This document shows positions 40,015 to 48,581 of a stretch of 64,000 nucleotides of DNA, in pieces. Every line of letters starts with the position of its first letter. Positions within the stretch are counted from its first letter, which is position 1. Made by a program: the position numbers and the translations under genes. The DNA comes from Oceanitalea sp047302425 (GTDB lineage: Bacteria > Actinomycetota > Actinomycetes > Actinomycetales > Actinomycetaceae), in assembly GCF_047302425.1 (NCBI RefSeq), contig NZ_CP154855.1, positions 682,001-746,000 of the forward strand, read 5' to 3'. The notes under the pieces are model-generated. The model saw only the letters and a list, made by a program, of their open reading frames with translations, was not told where the DNA came from and searched no databases.

Positions 40015-40962
40015 TCAGTAGTAGTAGGGGAAGCGCGACCAGTCCGGGTCGCGCCGCTCGAGGAAGGCGTCGCGCCCCTCGGCGGCCTCGTCGGTCATGT
40101 AGGCCAGGCGGGTCGCCTCCCCGGCGAAGACCTGCTGCCCGGCCAGCCCGTCGTCGACCATGTTGAAGGCGAGCTTGAGCATGCGGATCGCCTGCGGTGA
40201 CTTGCCCGCGACGGTCAGCGCCCACTCCAGCGCGGTCGACTCGAGCTCCGCGTGGTCGACGACCTCGTTGACCACGCCCCAGCGCTCGGCGTCCTCGGCC
40301 GAGTACTCCCGGGCGAGGAAGAAGATCTCCCGGGCACGCTTGTCGCCGGCCTGCCGAGCCAGCAGCCCGGAGCCGTAGCCGGCGTCGAAGGAGCCGACGT
40401 TGGCGTCGGTCTGCTTGAAGCGGGCGTGCTGGCGGGAGGCCACCGACAGGTCGCACACGACGTTGAGGGAGTGCCCGCCGCCGGCCGCCCAGCCGCTCAC
40501 CGCGGCGATGACGACCTTCGGCATCGTCCGGATGAGGCGCTGCACCTCGAGGATGTGGAGCCGGCCCGCGCGGGCCGGGTCGATCTGCTCGCGGCGCCGG
40601 GCCGGGTCGGCGAGCGGGTCGGCGTCCTCGGTCTCGTAGCGGTAGCCGTCGCGGCCGCGGATGCGCTGGTCACCGCCCGAGCAGAAGGCCCAGCCGCCGT
40701 CCTTGGGGCTGGGTCCGTTGCCGGTGAGGATGACGGCGGCGACGTCGGAGGTCATGCGCGCGTGGTCGAGGGTGCGGTAGAGCTCGTCGACGGTCTGCGG
40801 GCGGAAGGCGTTGCGCACCTCCGGCCGGTCGAAGGCGATGCGCACCGCCGGCAGGTCGCGGCCGTCGCGGACCGCCCGGTGGTAGGTGATGTCGGTGAGG
40901 TCGAAGCCCTCCACCGGGCGCCAGGCGCTGGGGTCGAAGGGCTGGTCGGTCTGCTCGCTCAT
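40015..40962 (-). CDS. menB: 1,4-dihydroxy-2-naphthoyl-CoA synthase
   Basis: Closes the second ring of the naphthoquinone from succinylbenzoyl-CoA. A 315-residue crotonase-fold enzyme with the family blocks NAFRPQTVDELY near residue 51, FCSGGDQRIRG (oxyanion hole), VSGWAAGGGHSLNVVCD, FKQTDANVGSFDAGYGS and the C-terminal RDPDWSRFPYYY. TAGGGT six bases before the ATG indicates a leaderless mRNA. It stands apart from menE-menA and menC-menD but within the same men region. Confidence 0.97.
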   Translation of the reverse strand: MSEQTDQPFDPSAWRPVEGFDLTDITYHRAVRDGRDLPAVRIAFDRPEVRNAFRPQTVDELYRTLDHARMTSDVAAVILTGNGPSPKDGGWAFCSGGDQRIRGRDGYRYETEDADPLADPARRREQIDPARAGRLHILEVQRLIRTMPKVVIAAVSGWAAGGGHSLNVVCDLSVASRQHARFKQTDANVGSFDAGYGSGLLARQAGDKRAREIFFLAREYSAEDAERWGVVNEVVDHAELESTALEWALTVAGKSPQAIRMLKLAFNMVDDGLAGQQVFAGEATRLAYMTDEAAEGRDAFLERRDPDWSRFPYYY

Positions 40963-40968
40963 GCGCTC

Positions 40969-40974
40969 ACCCTA
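40969..40974 (-). promoter_or_regulatory. -10 element of menB, leaderless type
   Basis: Minus strand TAGGGT, six bases before the ATG at 40962. Confidence 0.6.
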
Positions 40975-41036
40975 GGCGGCGCCGGTGTCCCGGTACGCTC
41001 GTCCCCGTTCGTGGTACGCGTGTACTGGAGGCTGTG

Positions 41037-41393
41037 ATGGCGTGGGTCGTGCTGATGGCGTCGGGGCTGCTCGAGGCCGGGTGGGCGCTGTGCCTCAAGG
41101 CCTCGGAGGGCTTCACCCGGCTGTGGCCGAGCGTGTGGTTCGTCGTCCTCGCCGGGGCGAGCTTCCTCGGGCTGGCGTACGCGCTGCGCTCGCTGCCCGT
41201 CGGCGTGGCCTATGCGGTGTGGACCGGCATCGGGGCGGCCGTCACGGCCACCATCGGCATGGTGTGGCTCGGTGAGGGCGTCTCCACGCTCAAGATCGTC
41301 TCGATCCTCCTCGTCATCGCGGGGATCGCCGGCCTGCAGCTGGCCACCGACGAGCCGGCCGCCGCCGCCCCGGCGGTGACGCACGGTGAGTGA
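41037..41393 (+). CDS. gdx: SMR family exporter, SugE/Gdx type (guanidinium exporter)
   Basis: A 118-residue four-helix transporter. The essential glutamate is in GLLEAGWALCLK, and the helix 3 block LPVGVAYAVWTGIGA together with LKASEGFTRLWPS matches the SugE/Gdx branch more than EmrE. Gdx proteins export guanidinium in exchange for protons. GGAGG lies before the start; ATG 41037 is chosen over GTG 41034. It overlaps a TetR gene by eight bases. I saw no guanidine riboswitch in the 74-bp upstream gap. Confidence 0.88.
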   Translation: MAWVVLMASGLLEAGWALCLKASEGFTRLWPSVWFVVLAGASFLGLAYALRSLPVGVAYAVWTGIGAAVTATIGMVWLGEGVSTLKIVSILLVIAGIAGLQLATDEPAAAAPAVTHGE

Positions 41394-41940
41394 GCCCGCG
41401 GAGGAGGGCAGGGGCGCGCGCCGGAGGGCCGCGCTGGTCGAGGCGGCGGCCTCCCTCGTCCTCGAGCTCGGCCCGGCGCAGGTGACCCACCGGCGGGTGG
41501 CTGAGCGGGCCGGCGCCTCGCTGTCCGCGACGACCTACTACTTCCGCGACCTCGAGGAGCTGCGCGGCGCGGGCGCCGAGCTCATCGCCGAGCTGTGGGC
41601 GGAGCAGGCCGAGTGGGCCGCCGAGCAGGCGGAGCGCGCGGCCCCGGGTCGCGAGGAGGTGGTCGAGCTCCTCTGCGACGCGCTCCTGCCGCCGCCCGCG
41701 GGGGTTCGCGGCCACTACGAGCAGCTCGCCGGCGCGGGCCGCAGCGAGGCCGTCGCCGCCGCGTACCGGGCGGCCCGGGAGCGGCTGACCGGCGCCGTCG
41801 CCCGCCTCCTCGCGGCCGCGGGGAGCAGCTGCCCGGCCGAGCTCGCGCTCGCCGCCCTCGACGGCGCCGTGCTCGCCGCGCTCAGCGAGGGCCGCGACCC
41901 GCGTGCGGAGGCACGCCGCCTCCTCGCCCTCGTCCTCTGA
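41386..41940 (+). CDS. TetR family transcriptional regulator
   Basis: A 184-residue regulator with the TetR helix-turn-helix at residues about 12-58 (VTHRRVAERAGASLSATTYYFRDLEEL). The C-terminal ligand domain is helical and Ala-rich. It overlaps the exporter gene, so it most likely represses that gene and itself. The GGTACGC direct repeat in the upstream gap (around 40993 and 41014) is a possible operator (inference). Confidence 0.87.
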   Translation: MSEPAEEGRGARRRAALVEAAASLVLELGPAQVTHRRVAERAGASLSATTYYFRDLEELRGAGAELIAELWAEQAEWAAEQAERAAPGREEVVELLCDALLPPPAGVRGHYEQLAGAGRSEAVAAAYRAARERLTGAVARLLAAAGSSCPAELALAALDGAVLAALSEGRDPRAEARRLLALVL

Positions 41941-41986
41941 GGAGGACGGCACTGCCGAACGCCGGACCCACCAGCGGCCGGGACGG

Positions 41987-41992
41987 TACGGT
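41987..41992 (+). promoter_or_regulatory. -10 element of the 50-residue protein gene, leaderless type
   Basis: TACGGT is seven bases before the ATG at 42000. Confidence 0.5.
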
Positions 41993-41999
41993 GCCCACC

Positions 42000-42152
42000 A
42001 TGGGGGACCAGCAGCTGCCCGTCCTGGCGCCGGAGCCCGTGGAAGGGCCCGTCCGGCGCGTCGTCATCCGCTGGTGCCTCGCGGCGGTCGCGCTCTACGT
42101 CGCCTCGTGGGTGCTCGGCTCGCTCCGGGCCGCGCTGGCCCTGCTCGGGTAG
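42000..42152 (+). CDS. Small hypothetical membrane protein, 50 residues
   Basis: MGDQQLPVLAPEPVEGPV is followed by one membrane helix (about residues 24-45). No family is recognised. Support comes from a -10 hexamer seven bases before the ATG, a size and pattern typical of small actinobacterial membrane proteins, and the fit in the gap before menC. It may be an accessory of the menaquinone genes or unrelated. Confidence 0.6.
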   Translation: MGDQQLPVLAPEPVEGPVRRVVIRWCLAAVALYVASWVLGSLRAALALLG

Positions 42153-42165
42153 TGCCGCCCCGGCA

Positions 42166-42171
42166 TATCCT
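42166..42171 (+). promoter_or_regulatory. -10 element of menC, leaderless type
   Basis: TATCCT is six bases before the GTG at 42178. Confidence 0.55.
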
Positions 42172-42177
42172 CGGGAG

Positions 42178-43161
42178 GTGACCTCCTCGCCCGGGCGCCC
42201 CGCCGTCCCGCCGCCCGCCGCCGTCTGGTCCAGCCCCATGACCACCCGCTTCCGGGGCATCACCACGCGCGACGGCGTGCTGCTGCGCGGCGACGCCGGC
42301 TGGGGGGAGTTTTCCCCCTTCTGGGACTACGACGACGCCGAGTCGCGCCCCTGGCTCGCCGCCGCCGTCGAGGCCGCCGAGCTTGGCTGGCCCGAGCCGG
42401 TCCGCGACCGCGTGCCCGTCAACGTCACCGTCCCCGCCGTCGGGCCCGAGCAGGCCGCCGCCATCGTCGTCGCGAGCGACGGCTGCCGCACCGCCAAGGT
42501 CAAGGTCGCCGAGCCCGGGCAGGACGCCGGGCAGGAGCAGGCACGCCTCGAGGCCGTGCGCGACGCCCTCGGCCCGGGCGGGAGGATCCGCATCGACGCG
42601 AACGCCGCCTGGGACCTCGACACCGCCCTGGACCGCCTCGCCCTCCTCGACCGCGCCGCGGGCGGGCTCGAGTACGCCGAGCAGCCCTGCGCCACCGTCG
42701 AGGACCTCGCCGCCCTGCGGCGCCGCACCGACGTCCCCATCGCCGCCGACGAGTCGATCCGCCGGGCCGAGGACCCGCTCGCCGTGCGCCGGGCCGAGGC
42801 GGCCGACGTCGTCGTCCTCAAGGTGCAGCCGCTCGGCGGGGTGCGCGCGTGCCTGCGCCTGGCCGAGCAGGTGGGCCTGCCGGTCGTCGTCTCCTCCGCC
42901 CTCGAGTCCTCCGTCGGCATCGCCGCCGGAGTCGCGCTCGCCGCCGCGCTGCCCGAGCTGCACCACGCCTGCGGCCTCGGCACCGTGCGCCTCCTCGAGC
43001 GCGACACCGTCCCCGAGCCGCTCGTGCCGCACGGCGGCTACCTGCCTGTCGCCCCGGCCCTGCCCACCGAGGCCAGCCTGGCCGCCGTCGCCGCACCGCC
43101 GGAGACCCGCCGGCGCTGGACCGAGCGGCTGGCCACCGTCGCCGCGGAGGTGGCCCGGTGA
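42178..43161 (+). CDS. menC: o-Succinylbenzoate synthase
   Basis: An enolase-superfamily dehydratase making o-succinylbenzoate. The 327-residue protein has the catalytic lysine pair in TAKVKVAE near residue 103, the metal ligands in RIDANAAWD, EYAEQP and AADES, and the second lysine in VVLKVQPLGG near residue 217. A later ATG at 42238 would remove about 20 residues of poorly conserved sequence; the GTG is preferred because of the -10 position. It overlaps menD by four bases. Confidence 0.94.
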   Translation: MTSSPGRPAVPPPAAVWSSPMTTRFRGITTRDGVLLRGDAGWGEFSPFWDYDDAESRPWLAAAVEAAELGWPEPVRDRVPVNVTVPAVGPEQAAAIVVASDGCRTAKVKVAEPGQDAGQEQARLEAVRDALGPGGRIRIDANAAWDLDTALDRLALLDRAAGGLEYAEQPCATVEDLAALRRRTDVPIAADESIRRAEDPLAVRRAEAADVVVLKVQPLGGVRACLRLAEQVGLPVVVSSALESSVGIAAGVALAAALPELHHACGLGTVRLLERDTVPEPLVPHGGYLPVAPALPTEASLAAVAAPPETRRRWTERLATVAAEVAR

Positions 43162-44813
43162 GCCCCGAGGCGCCCGCGGCGCTGCTCGCGCGGGAGCTCG
43201 TCACCGGGCTCGTCCGCGGCGGGGTGCGGCACGTCGTCCTCTCGCCCGGCTCGCGCAGCGCCCCGCTCGCCTACGCGCTCCTCGCCGCGCACGACGCCGG
43301 ATGGTTGCGGCTGCACGTGCGCGTGGACGAGCGGGTGGCCGGCTTCCTCGCGCTCGGCCTCGCCCGCGCCGACGGCCTGCCCGCCGCGGTCGTCACGACC
43401 TCCGGCACCGCCGTCGCCAACCTCCACCCCGCGGTCCTCGAGGCCGCCCACAGCGGGGTCCCGCTCGTCGTCCTCAGCGCCGACCGCCCCCACGAGCTGC
43501 GCCGCACCGGCGCCAGCCAGACGACCGAGCAGGTCGGCATCTTCGCCGGCGCCCCGCGCTGGCAGGCGGACCTGCCAGCCGACACGCCCCCCGCCGCCAC
43601 CCGCCAGGTGCTCGTGCGGGCGCTCGCGGCCGCCACCGGCGCCCGCTCGGGCGACCCGGGCCCCGTCCACCTCAACGTCGCCTTCCGTGACCCCCTCGTG
43701 CCGGCCGCCCCCTGGCAGCCCGGGGAACCGCCCGCCCCGCGCGAGGTCGTCGCCCACCGCGAGCCCGGGGGCACGGTCGACGTGCCCGCCGGCGGGCGCA
43801 CCGTCGTCGTCGCCGGCGACGGCGCGGGACCGGTGGCCGCGTCCGTCGCCGAGACGGGGGGCTGGCCGCTCCTCGCCGAGCCCACCTCCGGCGCGCGGAC
43901 GGGCCCGAACGCGGTCCCCGCGTACCGGCTGCTCCTCGCCGGGCTCGGCGAGGAGGTCGAGCGGGTGCTCGTCCTCGGCCACCCGACCCTGTCACGGCCG
44001 GTGAGCGCGCTGCTCGCCCGCCCGGACGTCGACGTCGTCGTCGTCGCACCCACCGGCGCGGTGTGGCCGGACGTCGCCGGCACCGCGGGGCGGGTCGCGG
44101 GTGGTGCGCGCGTCGTCCCCGGGGAGGCCGACGGTGAGTGGCTCGCGCGGTGGCAGCGTGCCGGGGCCGCAGCCGAGGAGGTGCTCGCCGCCCACGAGGA
44201 GCTCGACGGGCTGGGCGTCGCACGCACGGTGGCCCGGGCCGCCGTGACAGCGCACGCGGCCGGCCGTCCGGAGGTCATCGTGCTCGGCTCGTCGATGACG
44301 GTGCGTGACTGGGACCTCGCCGTCCCCGCCCTGCCCCAGGGGCTGCGGCTGGTGGCCAACCGCGGGCTCGCGGGTATCGACGGCACACTCGCGACCGCCT
44401 CGGGGTTCGCGCTTGCCACGGGCGGGCCGGTCCGCGCGGTCGTCGGGGACCTCACCTTCCTCCACGACGCCGGCGCGCTGCTGCGCGGCTCGCTCGAGGA
44501 GGAGGTCGACCTCCAGGTGGTGCTCCTCAACGACCGCGGCGGGGCGATCTTCGCGACCCTCGAGCACGGCGCGCCCGAGCGGGCGGCGACCTTCGAGCGG
44601 GTCTTCGGCACGCCGCAGGAGGTCGACGTCGCTGCCCTGTGCGCCGGCTACGGCGTCCGCCACCGGTCGGTGCGGAGCCTGGCGGAGCTGGCCGAGGTCC
44701 TGGCCGAGCCGGTCACCGGACGGTCCGTCGTCGAGGTGGCGCTGGACCGGACCGGGCTGCGGGAGCGGCGCGAGCGCCTCGCCGCCCGCGTGGGGGACGT
44801 CGTCGCCGGCTAG
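43158..44813 (+). CDS. menD: 2-Succinyl-5-enolpyruvyl-6-hydroxy-3-cyclohexene-1-carboxylate synthase
   Basis: A thiamine diphosphate enzyme joining isochorismate and 2-oxoglutarate. The 551-residue protein starts at a GTG overlapping the menC stop. Landmarks: HVVLSPGSRSAPLAYAL near residue 25, RVDERVAGFLALGLA with the cofactor-activating glutamate, TTSGTAVANLHPAVLEA, and the C-terminal NRGLAGIDGTLATASG and LLNDRGGAIFATL cofactor-binding segments. Its stop overlaps the end of the converging ATP-binding protein gene; this is the left edge of the interruption in the men block. Confidence 0.96.
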   Translation: MSPEAPAALLARELVTGLVRGGVRHVVLSPGSRSAPLAYALLAAHDAGWLRLHVRVDERVAGFLALGLARADGLPAAVVTTSGTAVANLHPAVLEAAHSGVPLVVLSADRPHELRRTGASQTTEQVGIFAGAPRWQADLPADTPPAATRQVLVRALAAATGARSGDPGPVHLNVAFRDPLVPAAPWQPGEPPAPREVVAHREPGGTVDVPAGGRTVVVAGDGAGPVAASVAETGGWPLLAEPTSGARTGPNAVPAYRLLLAGLGEEVERVLVLGHPTLSRPVSALLARPDVDVVVVAPTGAVWPDVAGTAGRVAGGARVVPGEADGEWLARWQRAGAAAEEVLAAHEELDGLGVARTVARAAVTAHAAGRPEVIVLGSSMTVRDWDLAVPALPQGLRLVANRGLAGIDGTLATASGFALATGGPVRAVVGDLTFLHDAGALLRGSLEEEVDLQVVLLNDRGGAIFATLEHGAPERAATFERVFGTPQEVDVAALCAGYGVRHRSVRSLAELAEVLAEPVTGRSVVEVALDRTGLRERRERLAARVGDVVAG

Positions 44814-45271
44814 TCCGGCAGCGCGAACGTCACCCAGATGTGCTTGGTCGCGCCCGTGGTGTACCAGCCGACCTCCTGGCCGACCCGACGGGCGATCTGG
44901 AGCCCGAAGCCGCCCGCACCCGGTTCTCGGTGCCCGGCGAGGACGGGGACCGAGTCGGGGTCGTGGTCGGCGACCTCGAGGAGGTAGCGGCCGCCGTCGG
45001 ACCCGAGCGTGACGATGGTCGGCGGGCGGCCGTGCTCGAGGGCGTTCGCGGCGAGCTCGGAGGCGACGAGGATCATCCGCTCGGGCACCTCCGCCAGGGT
45101 GCCGGAGGGCGGTGCGTCGCCCAGGCCCAGCGTCTCCCGCAGCTCCCGACGGACCGTGCGGATCTCCTCGGCCGACGACAGCGTCCAGCGGCGCACCGTC
45201 TCGTAGCGCGCCGGCGGGGCCGAGGAGACCAACCCCTCGTCGGACCGGTGAGCGTCGTCGTGCTGGGGCAT
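44810..45271 (-). CDS. ATP-binding anti-sigma-factor-like kinase (HATPase_c)
   Basis: A 153-residue GHKL ATPase of the RsbW/anti-sigma group. The N box is ASELAANALEHG near residue 66, the G1 region is DHDPDSVPVL and the G2 region is GGFGLQIARRVG near residue 120. Such proteins bind sigma factors or phosphorylate anti-sigma antagonists; no partner gene is adjacent. ATG 45271 has AAGGA well placed. It lies 70 bases downstream of selB on the same strand, so it might be read through from the sel operon. Confidence 0.83.
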   Translation of the reverse strand: MPQHDDAHRSDEGLVSSAPPARYETVRRWTLSSAEEIRTVRRELRETLGLGDAPPSGTLAEVPERMILVASELAANALEHGRPPTIVTLGSDGGRYLLEVADHDPDSVPVLAGHREPGAGGFGLQIARRVGQEVGWYTTGATKHIWVTFALPD

Positions 45272-45341
45272 GTCGTCCTTCGTCGCGGTGGGGGCAGCAC
45301 CGAGCATGCGGCATGTCCGCGCCCCCGGCGACCGCAGGGAC

Positions 45342-47096
45342 TCAGCGCCCGGTGACCCGGCGCCGGTCGTCGGGCAGCCGGCGGGTGCGGCCGGTGCGGT
45401 CGAGGTGGGCCAGCAGCGGGAGGACCACGCGGCGACTCGTGCCGAGGTGGCCGCGCGCCTCGCTCACCGTGAAGGGCTGGGGCAGCTCTGCGAGCCGCTC
45501 GGCAGCGAGGTCGTCCGCGCCGGGGAGGAGGACGACGCCCTGCGCCGGGCACAGGAGGAGCCCCGCCCGCACGGCGGCGCCCTGGACCTTGGGGCTGAGC
45601 CCGAGCGCGGGCAGCTCGTCGGCGGCGGGGGCCGCGAAGGGGGAGCCCGCGAGCCGCTCGCGCAGCGCGGACACCGCGGCCCGCACGTCCGGGGCCACAC
45701 CATCGGCGCCGGCGGGCAGCACCCGGCCCGCCTCCACCCGCAGCGGCTCACGGACGACGGCGGCGGCGAGCTCCGCCGTCGGCAGGCCCAGCCGCTCGGC
45801 CAGGGCAGCGAGGGTGAGGGCCGGCTCGAGCGGGGCGGCGGCCGCGTGCTCGGTGACCGCCTCGACCGCCGCCCGGGACGCGGCGGCCGCGCTCTCCGCC
45901 GAGAGGAGCCAGCCGTCGGCGGCCACGACCCCCTCCGGCAGCGGGTCCACCGGCACCCCGATCCGGGCGAGGAGCTCGATCTCCACGAGACCGCGCCGGG
46001 CGACCTCGGCCGCGGCGTCGGGCTGCCCGTGCGCCCCGGCCAGCGCCTCGGCGCGGAGGCGGGCCGCGCCGCGTCGGCGCAGCGGCGGGGGAGCGGGGTC
46101 GAGCACGGTGACGGCCCACAGCCGCCGCGTCCCCGGATCGCGCAGCAGCGCCCGGTCCCCGACCCGGAGCGGGAGTGGCCCCTCGACGGTGAGCCGGGAG
46201 AGCCCGGGCCCCAGGGGCCGGTGGTGGACACCGAGCACGGTCGAGCCGAGGTGGAGCAGCGGCCGCTGGGGCGGCTCCCCGCTCCCCAGCCGCACTGGAC
46301 CCAGCCGCACGTCGACGACCTCGGTGCGGTGCCACGCGTCGGGGGTCAGCAGGACGTCGCCGCGCTCCACCCGCCCGGAGACGTTGAGCGCCACCCGCGC
46401 CGGTCCGACGGCCTCCTCCACCGCCCGCCCCAGGGACTGGACCCCGCGCACGCGGTGCCCACCGCGCGCGGACACGAGCCCGTCACCGGGCCCCACCCGG
46501 CCCGCGGGCAGCGTGCCGGTGACGACCGTCCCGGCGCCCGGCATCGTGAAGCTGCGGTCCACCCACAGCCGCACCGGCTCGCGCACGGTCGGGTCCGGCA
46601 GGGCGGTCACCATGTCCGCGAGCGCCGCCCGCAGCTCGTCCAGCCCCTCCCCGGTCCGGGCGGAGACGGTGACGGCGGGCGCGCCCCGCAGCGTGGTCGC
46701 GGCCAGCTCGGCGAGCGCGCGCTCGCGGGCCGGCGCCGGGTCGGCGAGGTCCGCGCGGGTGACGGCGAGGACGCCGTGCTCCACGCCGAGCGCGTCGAGG
46801 GCGGCGAGGTGCTCGGCGGCCTGCGGCATCCACGGGTCGTCGGCGGCGACGACGAAGAGCACCGCCGGCACGGGGCCCAGGCCCGCGAGCGTCGTGCTGA
46901 TGAAGCGCTCGTGGCCCGGGACGTCGACGAAGGCCACCTCCCCGGCACCGGGCACGGTCGTCCACGCGTATCCGAGCTCGATGGACAGCCCGCGCCGCTG
47001 CTCCTCCTCCAGCCGGTCGGGCTGCGCACCGGTGAGCGCGGTGACGAGCGCGGACTTGCCGTGGTCGACGTGCCCGGCCGTCGCGACGACGTGCAT
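45342..47096 (-). CDS. selB: Selenocysteine-specific translation elongation factor
   Basis: SelB delivers Sec-tRNA to UGA codons that are followed by a SECIS hairpin. The 584-residue protein has an EF-Tu-like GTPase domain (G1 GHVDHGKS at residues 8-15, G3 DVPGHERF, G4 TRAD), EF-Tu-like domains II and III, and a C-terminal half of winged-helix domains (about 350-584) that bind the SECIS RNA. The size is close to that of Escherichia coli SelB (614). Its ATG overlaps the selA stop by one base (TGATG). It is a minus-strand gene in the order selC-selA-selB. Confidence 0.96.
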   Translation of the reverse strand: MHVVATAGHVDHGKSALVTALTGAQPDRLEEEQRRGLSIELGYAWTTVPGAGEVAFVDVPGHERFISTTLAGLGPVPAVLFVVAADDPWMPQAAEHLAALDALGVEHGVLAVTRADLADPAPARERALAELAATTLRGAPAVTVSARTGEGLDELRAALADMVTALPDPTVREPVRLWVDRSFTMPGAGTVVTGTLPAGRVGPGDGLVSARGGHRVRGVQSLGRAVEEAVGPARVALNVSGRVERGDVLLTPDAWHRTEVVDVRLGPVRLGSGEPPQRPLLHLGSTVLGVHHRPLGPGLSRLTVEGPLPLRVGDRALLRDPGTRRLWAVTVLDPAPPPLRRRGAARLRAEALAGAHGQPDAAAEVARRGLVEIELLARIGVPVDPLPEGVVAADGWLLSAESAAAASRAAVEAVTEHAAAAPLEPALTLAALAERLGLPTAELAAAVVREPLRVEAGRVLPAGADGVAPDVRAAVSALRERLAGSPFAAPAADELPALGLSPKVQGAAVRAGLLLCPAQGVVLLPGADDLAAERLAELPQPFTVSEARGHLGTSRRVVLPLLAHLDRTGRTRRLPDDRRRVTGR

Positions 47097-48391
47097 CACG
47101 ACCGTCCCGCCACGGCCCGGACCGCGGCGACGACGTCCTCGTCCCGCTCGGGCGGCACCGCGAGGAGGTCGAGGAGCAGCCGGCCGCGGTGGGCGCGGCC
47201 CAGCACCGGGGTGGGCCCGGTCCGCAGCGCCTGCGCCCAGCGCTCGTCCACGGCGACGGCGGCACTGGGCAGCTCGACACCGGGCGCGCCGCCCCCGCCG
47301 ACGGCGGCCACGCTCGCCACCGCCTCGGCGGCGACGTCGGGGGCCAGGGCGGCGACGATCCGCTCGGCCCGGGCGAGCAGCGCCGCGGGGTCGGCCGCGA
47401 GGCCCGCCGGCACGGGCGGCAGCGGCCCGGTGAGGGTGGCCTCGAGCGCGGCGAGGGTCAGCTTGTCCACGCGCAGCGCCCGCGCGAAGGGGTGGCGCCG
47501 CAGGCGCTCGACGAGCCCCGTCTCCCCGAGCAGCAGGCCGGCCTGCGGGCCGCCGAGCAGCTTGTCGCCCGAGGCCGTCACGAGCGTCGCCCCGGCCCGC
47601 AGCGCTGCCGCTGCGGAGGGCTCCTGCGGCAGCCGCGGGTGCGGTGCGAGCAGCCCGGAGCCGATGTCGACGACGACGGGCACCGGCAGCGTCGCCAGCT
47701 CCTCGACGGGGACGGCGGAGGTGAAGCCGGTGACCTGGAAGTTCGAGGGGTGGACCTTGAGGACGAAGGCGGCGTCGTCGACGGCGGCCGCGTAGTCCTC
47801 CAGCCGCACCCGGTTGGTCGTGCCGACCTCCCGCAGCCGGGCGCCGACGGACTCGAGCAGCTCGGGGATGCGGAAGCCGTCGCCGATCTCGACGAGCTCC
47901 CCGCGCGCGACGACGACCTCCCGCCCCGCCGCCAGGGCGAGCGTGACGAGGGCCAGCGCCGCGGCGCCGTTGTTGACGACGTGGACCGCGCCGGCGTCGG
48001 GCACCGCGCGGGCCAGGGCCTCCAGGGCCCCGCGCCCCCGCCGGCCGCGCCGGCCGGTCGTGAGGTCGAGCTCGACGTCGGTCGTGCCCGCGGCCACCGC
48101 CAGCGCGTCCACCGCCGCGGGGGACAGCGGCGCGCGCCCGAGGTTCGTGTGGACGAGCACCCCCGTCGCGTTGAGGACGGCCCGCACCGTCGTCGCCGTC
48201 GTCGGTAGCAGCTCCAGCGCCCGGGCGACGACGTCGCCCGGCTCGACCCGCCCCTGCCGGCAGTCCTCGATCGCGCGCCGGGCCGCGTCCTTGACGAGCG
48301 CTGGTCCCAGCCGCTCGGCGGCGGCGGCGAGGGCGGGGTCGGCGAGGACGGCGTCGGTGCGCGGCGTCGCGCGCCGGGGGTCGGGCACCAC
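47096..48391 (-). CDS. selA: L-seryl-tRNA(Sec) selenium transferase
   Basis: SelA converts Ser-tRNA-Sec to Sec-tRNA-Sec using selenophosphate. The 431-residue PLP enzyme has VLNATGVLVHTNLGRAPLS near residue 65, VVNNGAAALAL, REVGTTNRVRLEDY and the PLP lysine Lys277 in SGDKLLGGPQAG. GTG start at 48391 or 48388, with AGGAG upstream. It begins 18 bases after the tRNA-Sec gene on the same strand, so tRNA and mRNA are probably one transcript. Confidence 0.96.
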   Translation of the reverse strand: MVPDPRRATPRTDAVLADPALAAAAERLGPALVKDAARRAIEDCRQGRVEPGDVVARALELLPTTATTVRAVLNATGVLVHTNLGRAPLSPAAVDALAVAAGTTDVELDLTTGRRGRRGRGALEALARAVPDAGAVHVVNNGAAALALVTLALAAGREVVVARGELVEIGDGFRIPELLESVGARLREVGTTNRVRLEDYAAAVDDAAFVLKVHPSNFQVTGFTSAVPVEELATLPVPVVVDIGSGLLAPHPRLPQEPSAAAALRAGATLVTASGDKLLGGPQAGLLLGETGLVERLRRHPFARALRVDKLTLAALEATLTGPLPPVPAGLAADPAALLARAERIVAALAPDVAAEAVASVAAVGGGGAPGVELPSAAVAVDERWAQALRTGPTPVLGRAHRGRLLLDLLAVPPERDEDVVAAVRAVAGRS

Positions 48392-48409
48392 GGAGCTCCT
48401 GGGTCGGGT

Positions 48410-48504
48410 TGGCGGAGGCGGACGGGAATCGAACCCGCCTGGCCGAGGTCCTCGACCACAACGGCTTTGAAGACCGTGCCCGTCACCAGACGAGGTACGC
48501 CTCC
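48410..48504 (-). tRNA. selC: tRNA-Sec (anticodon TCA)
   Basis: A 95-nt selenocysteine tRNA with an encoded CCA end (complement of 48410-48412). The 5' end is GGAGGCGTACC; the 7-bp acceptor stem pairs GGAGGCG with CGCCTCC and leaves a G discriminator. The anticodon arm is ACGGT-CTTCAAA-GCCGT, giving a UCA anticodon. The long variable arm (around GGTCGAGGACCTC) and the GGTTCGATTCC T-loop region are as expected. It reads UGA, and sits at the head of the selA-selB operon. Confidence 0.95.
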
Positions 48505-48511
48505 GCGGAGC

Positions 48512-48517
48512 AGCCTA
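48512..48517 (-). promoter_or_regulatory. -10 element of selC-selA-selB
   Basis: Minus strand TAGGCT ends seven bases before the tRNA 5' end, so transcription may start at or close to the mature first base of the tRNA. Confidence 0.55.
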
Positions 48518-48568
48518 GCCGGGCATGCCGACGGCGCACCCGAGATCGCCGCCGCGCACGGGTCGACC

Positions 48569-48574
48569 TACCCT
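48569..48574 (+). promoter_or_regulatory. -10 element of selD, leaderless type
   Basis: TACCCT is seven bases before the GTG at 48582. It supports that GTG over an in-frame ATG at 48525. Confidence 0.55.
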
Positions 48575-48581
48575 GACCGGT

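Noticed and set aside
40963..41036. Guanidine riboswitch upstream of gdx
   Set aside because: No paired hairpins with ACGR loops and no ykkC-type or guanidine-III core could be recognised.
45112..47795. Long plus-strand frames opposite selB and selA
   Set aside because: They are antisense to unmistakable SelB and SelA motifs and have low-complexity composition.
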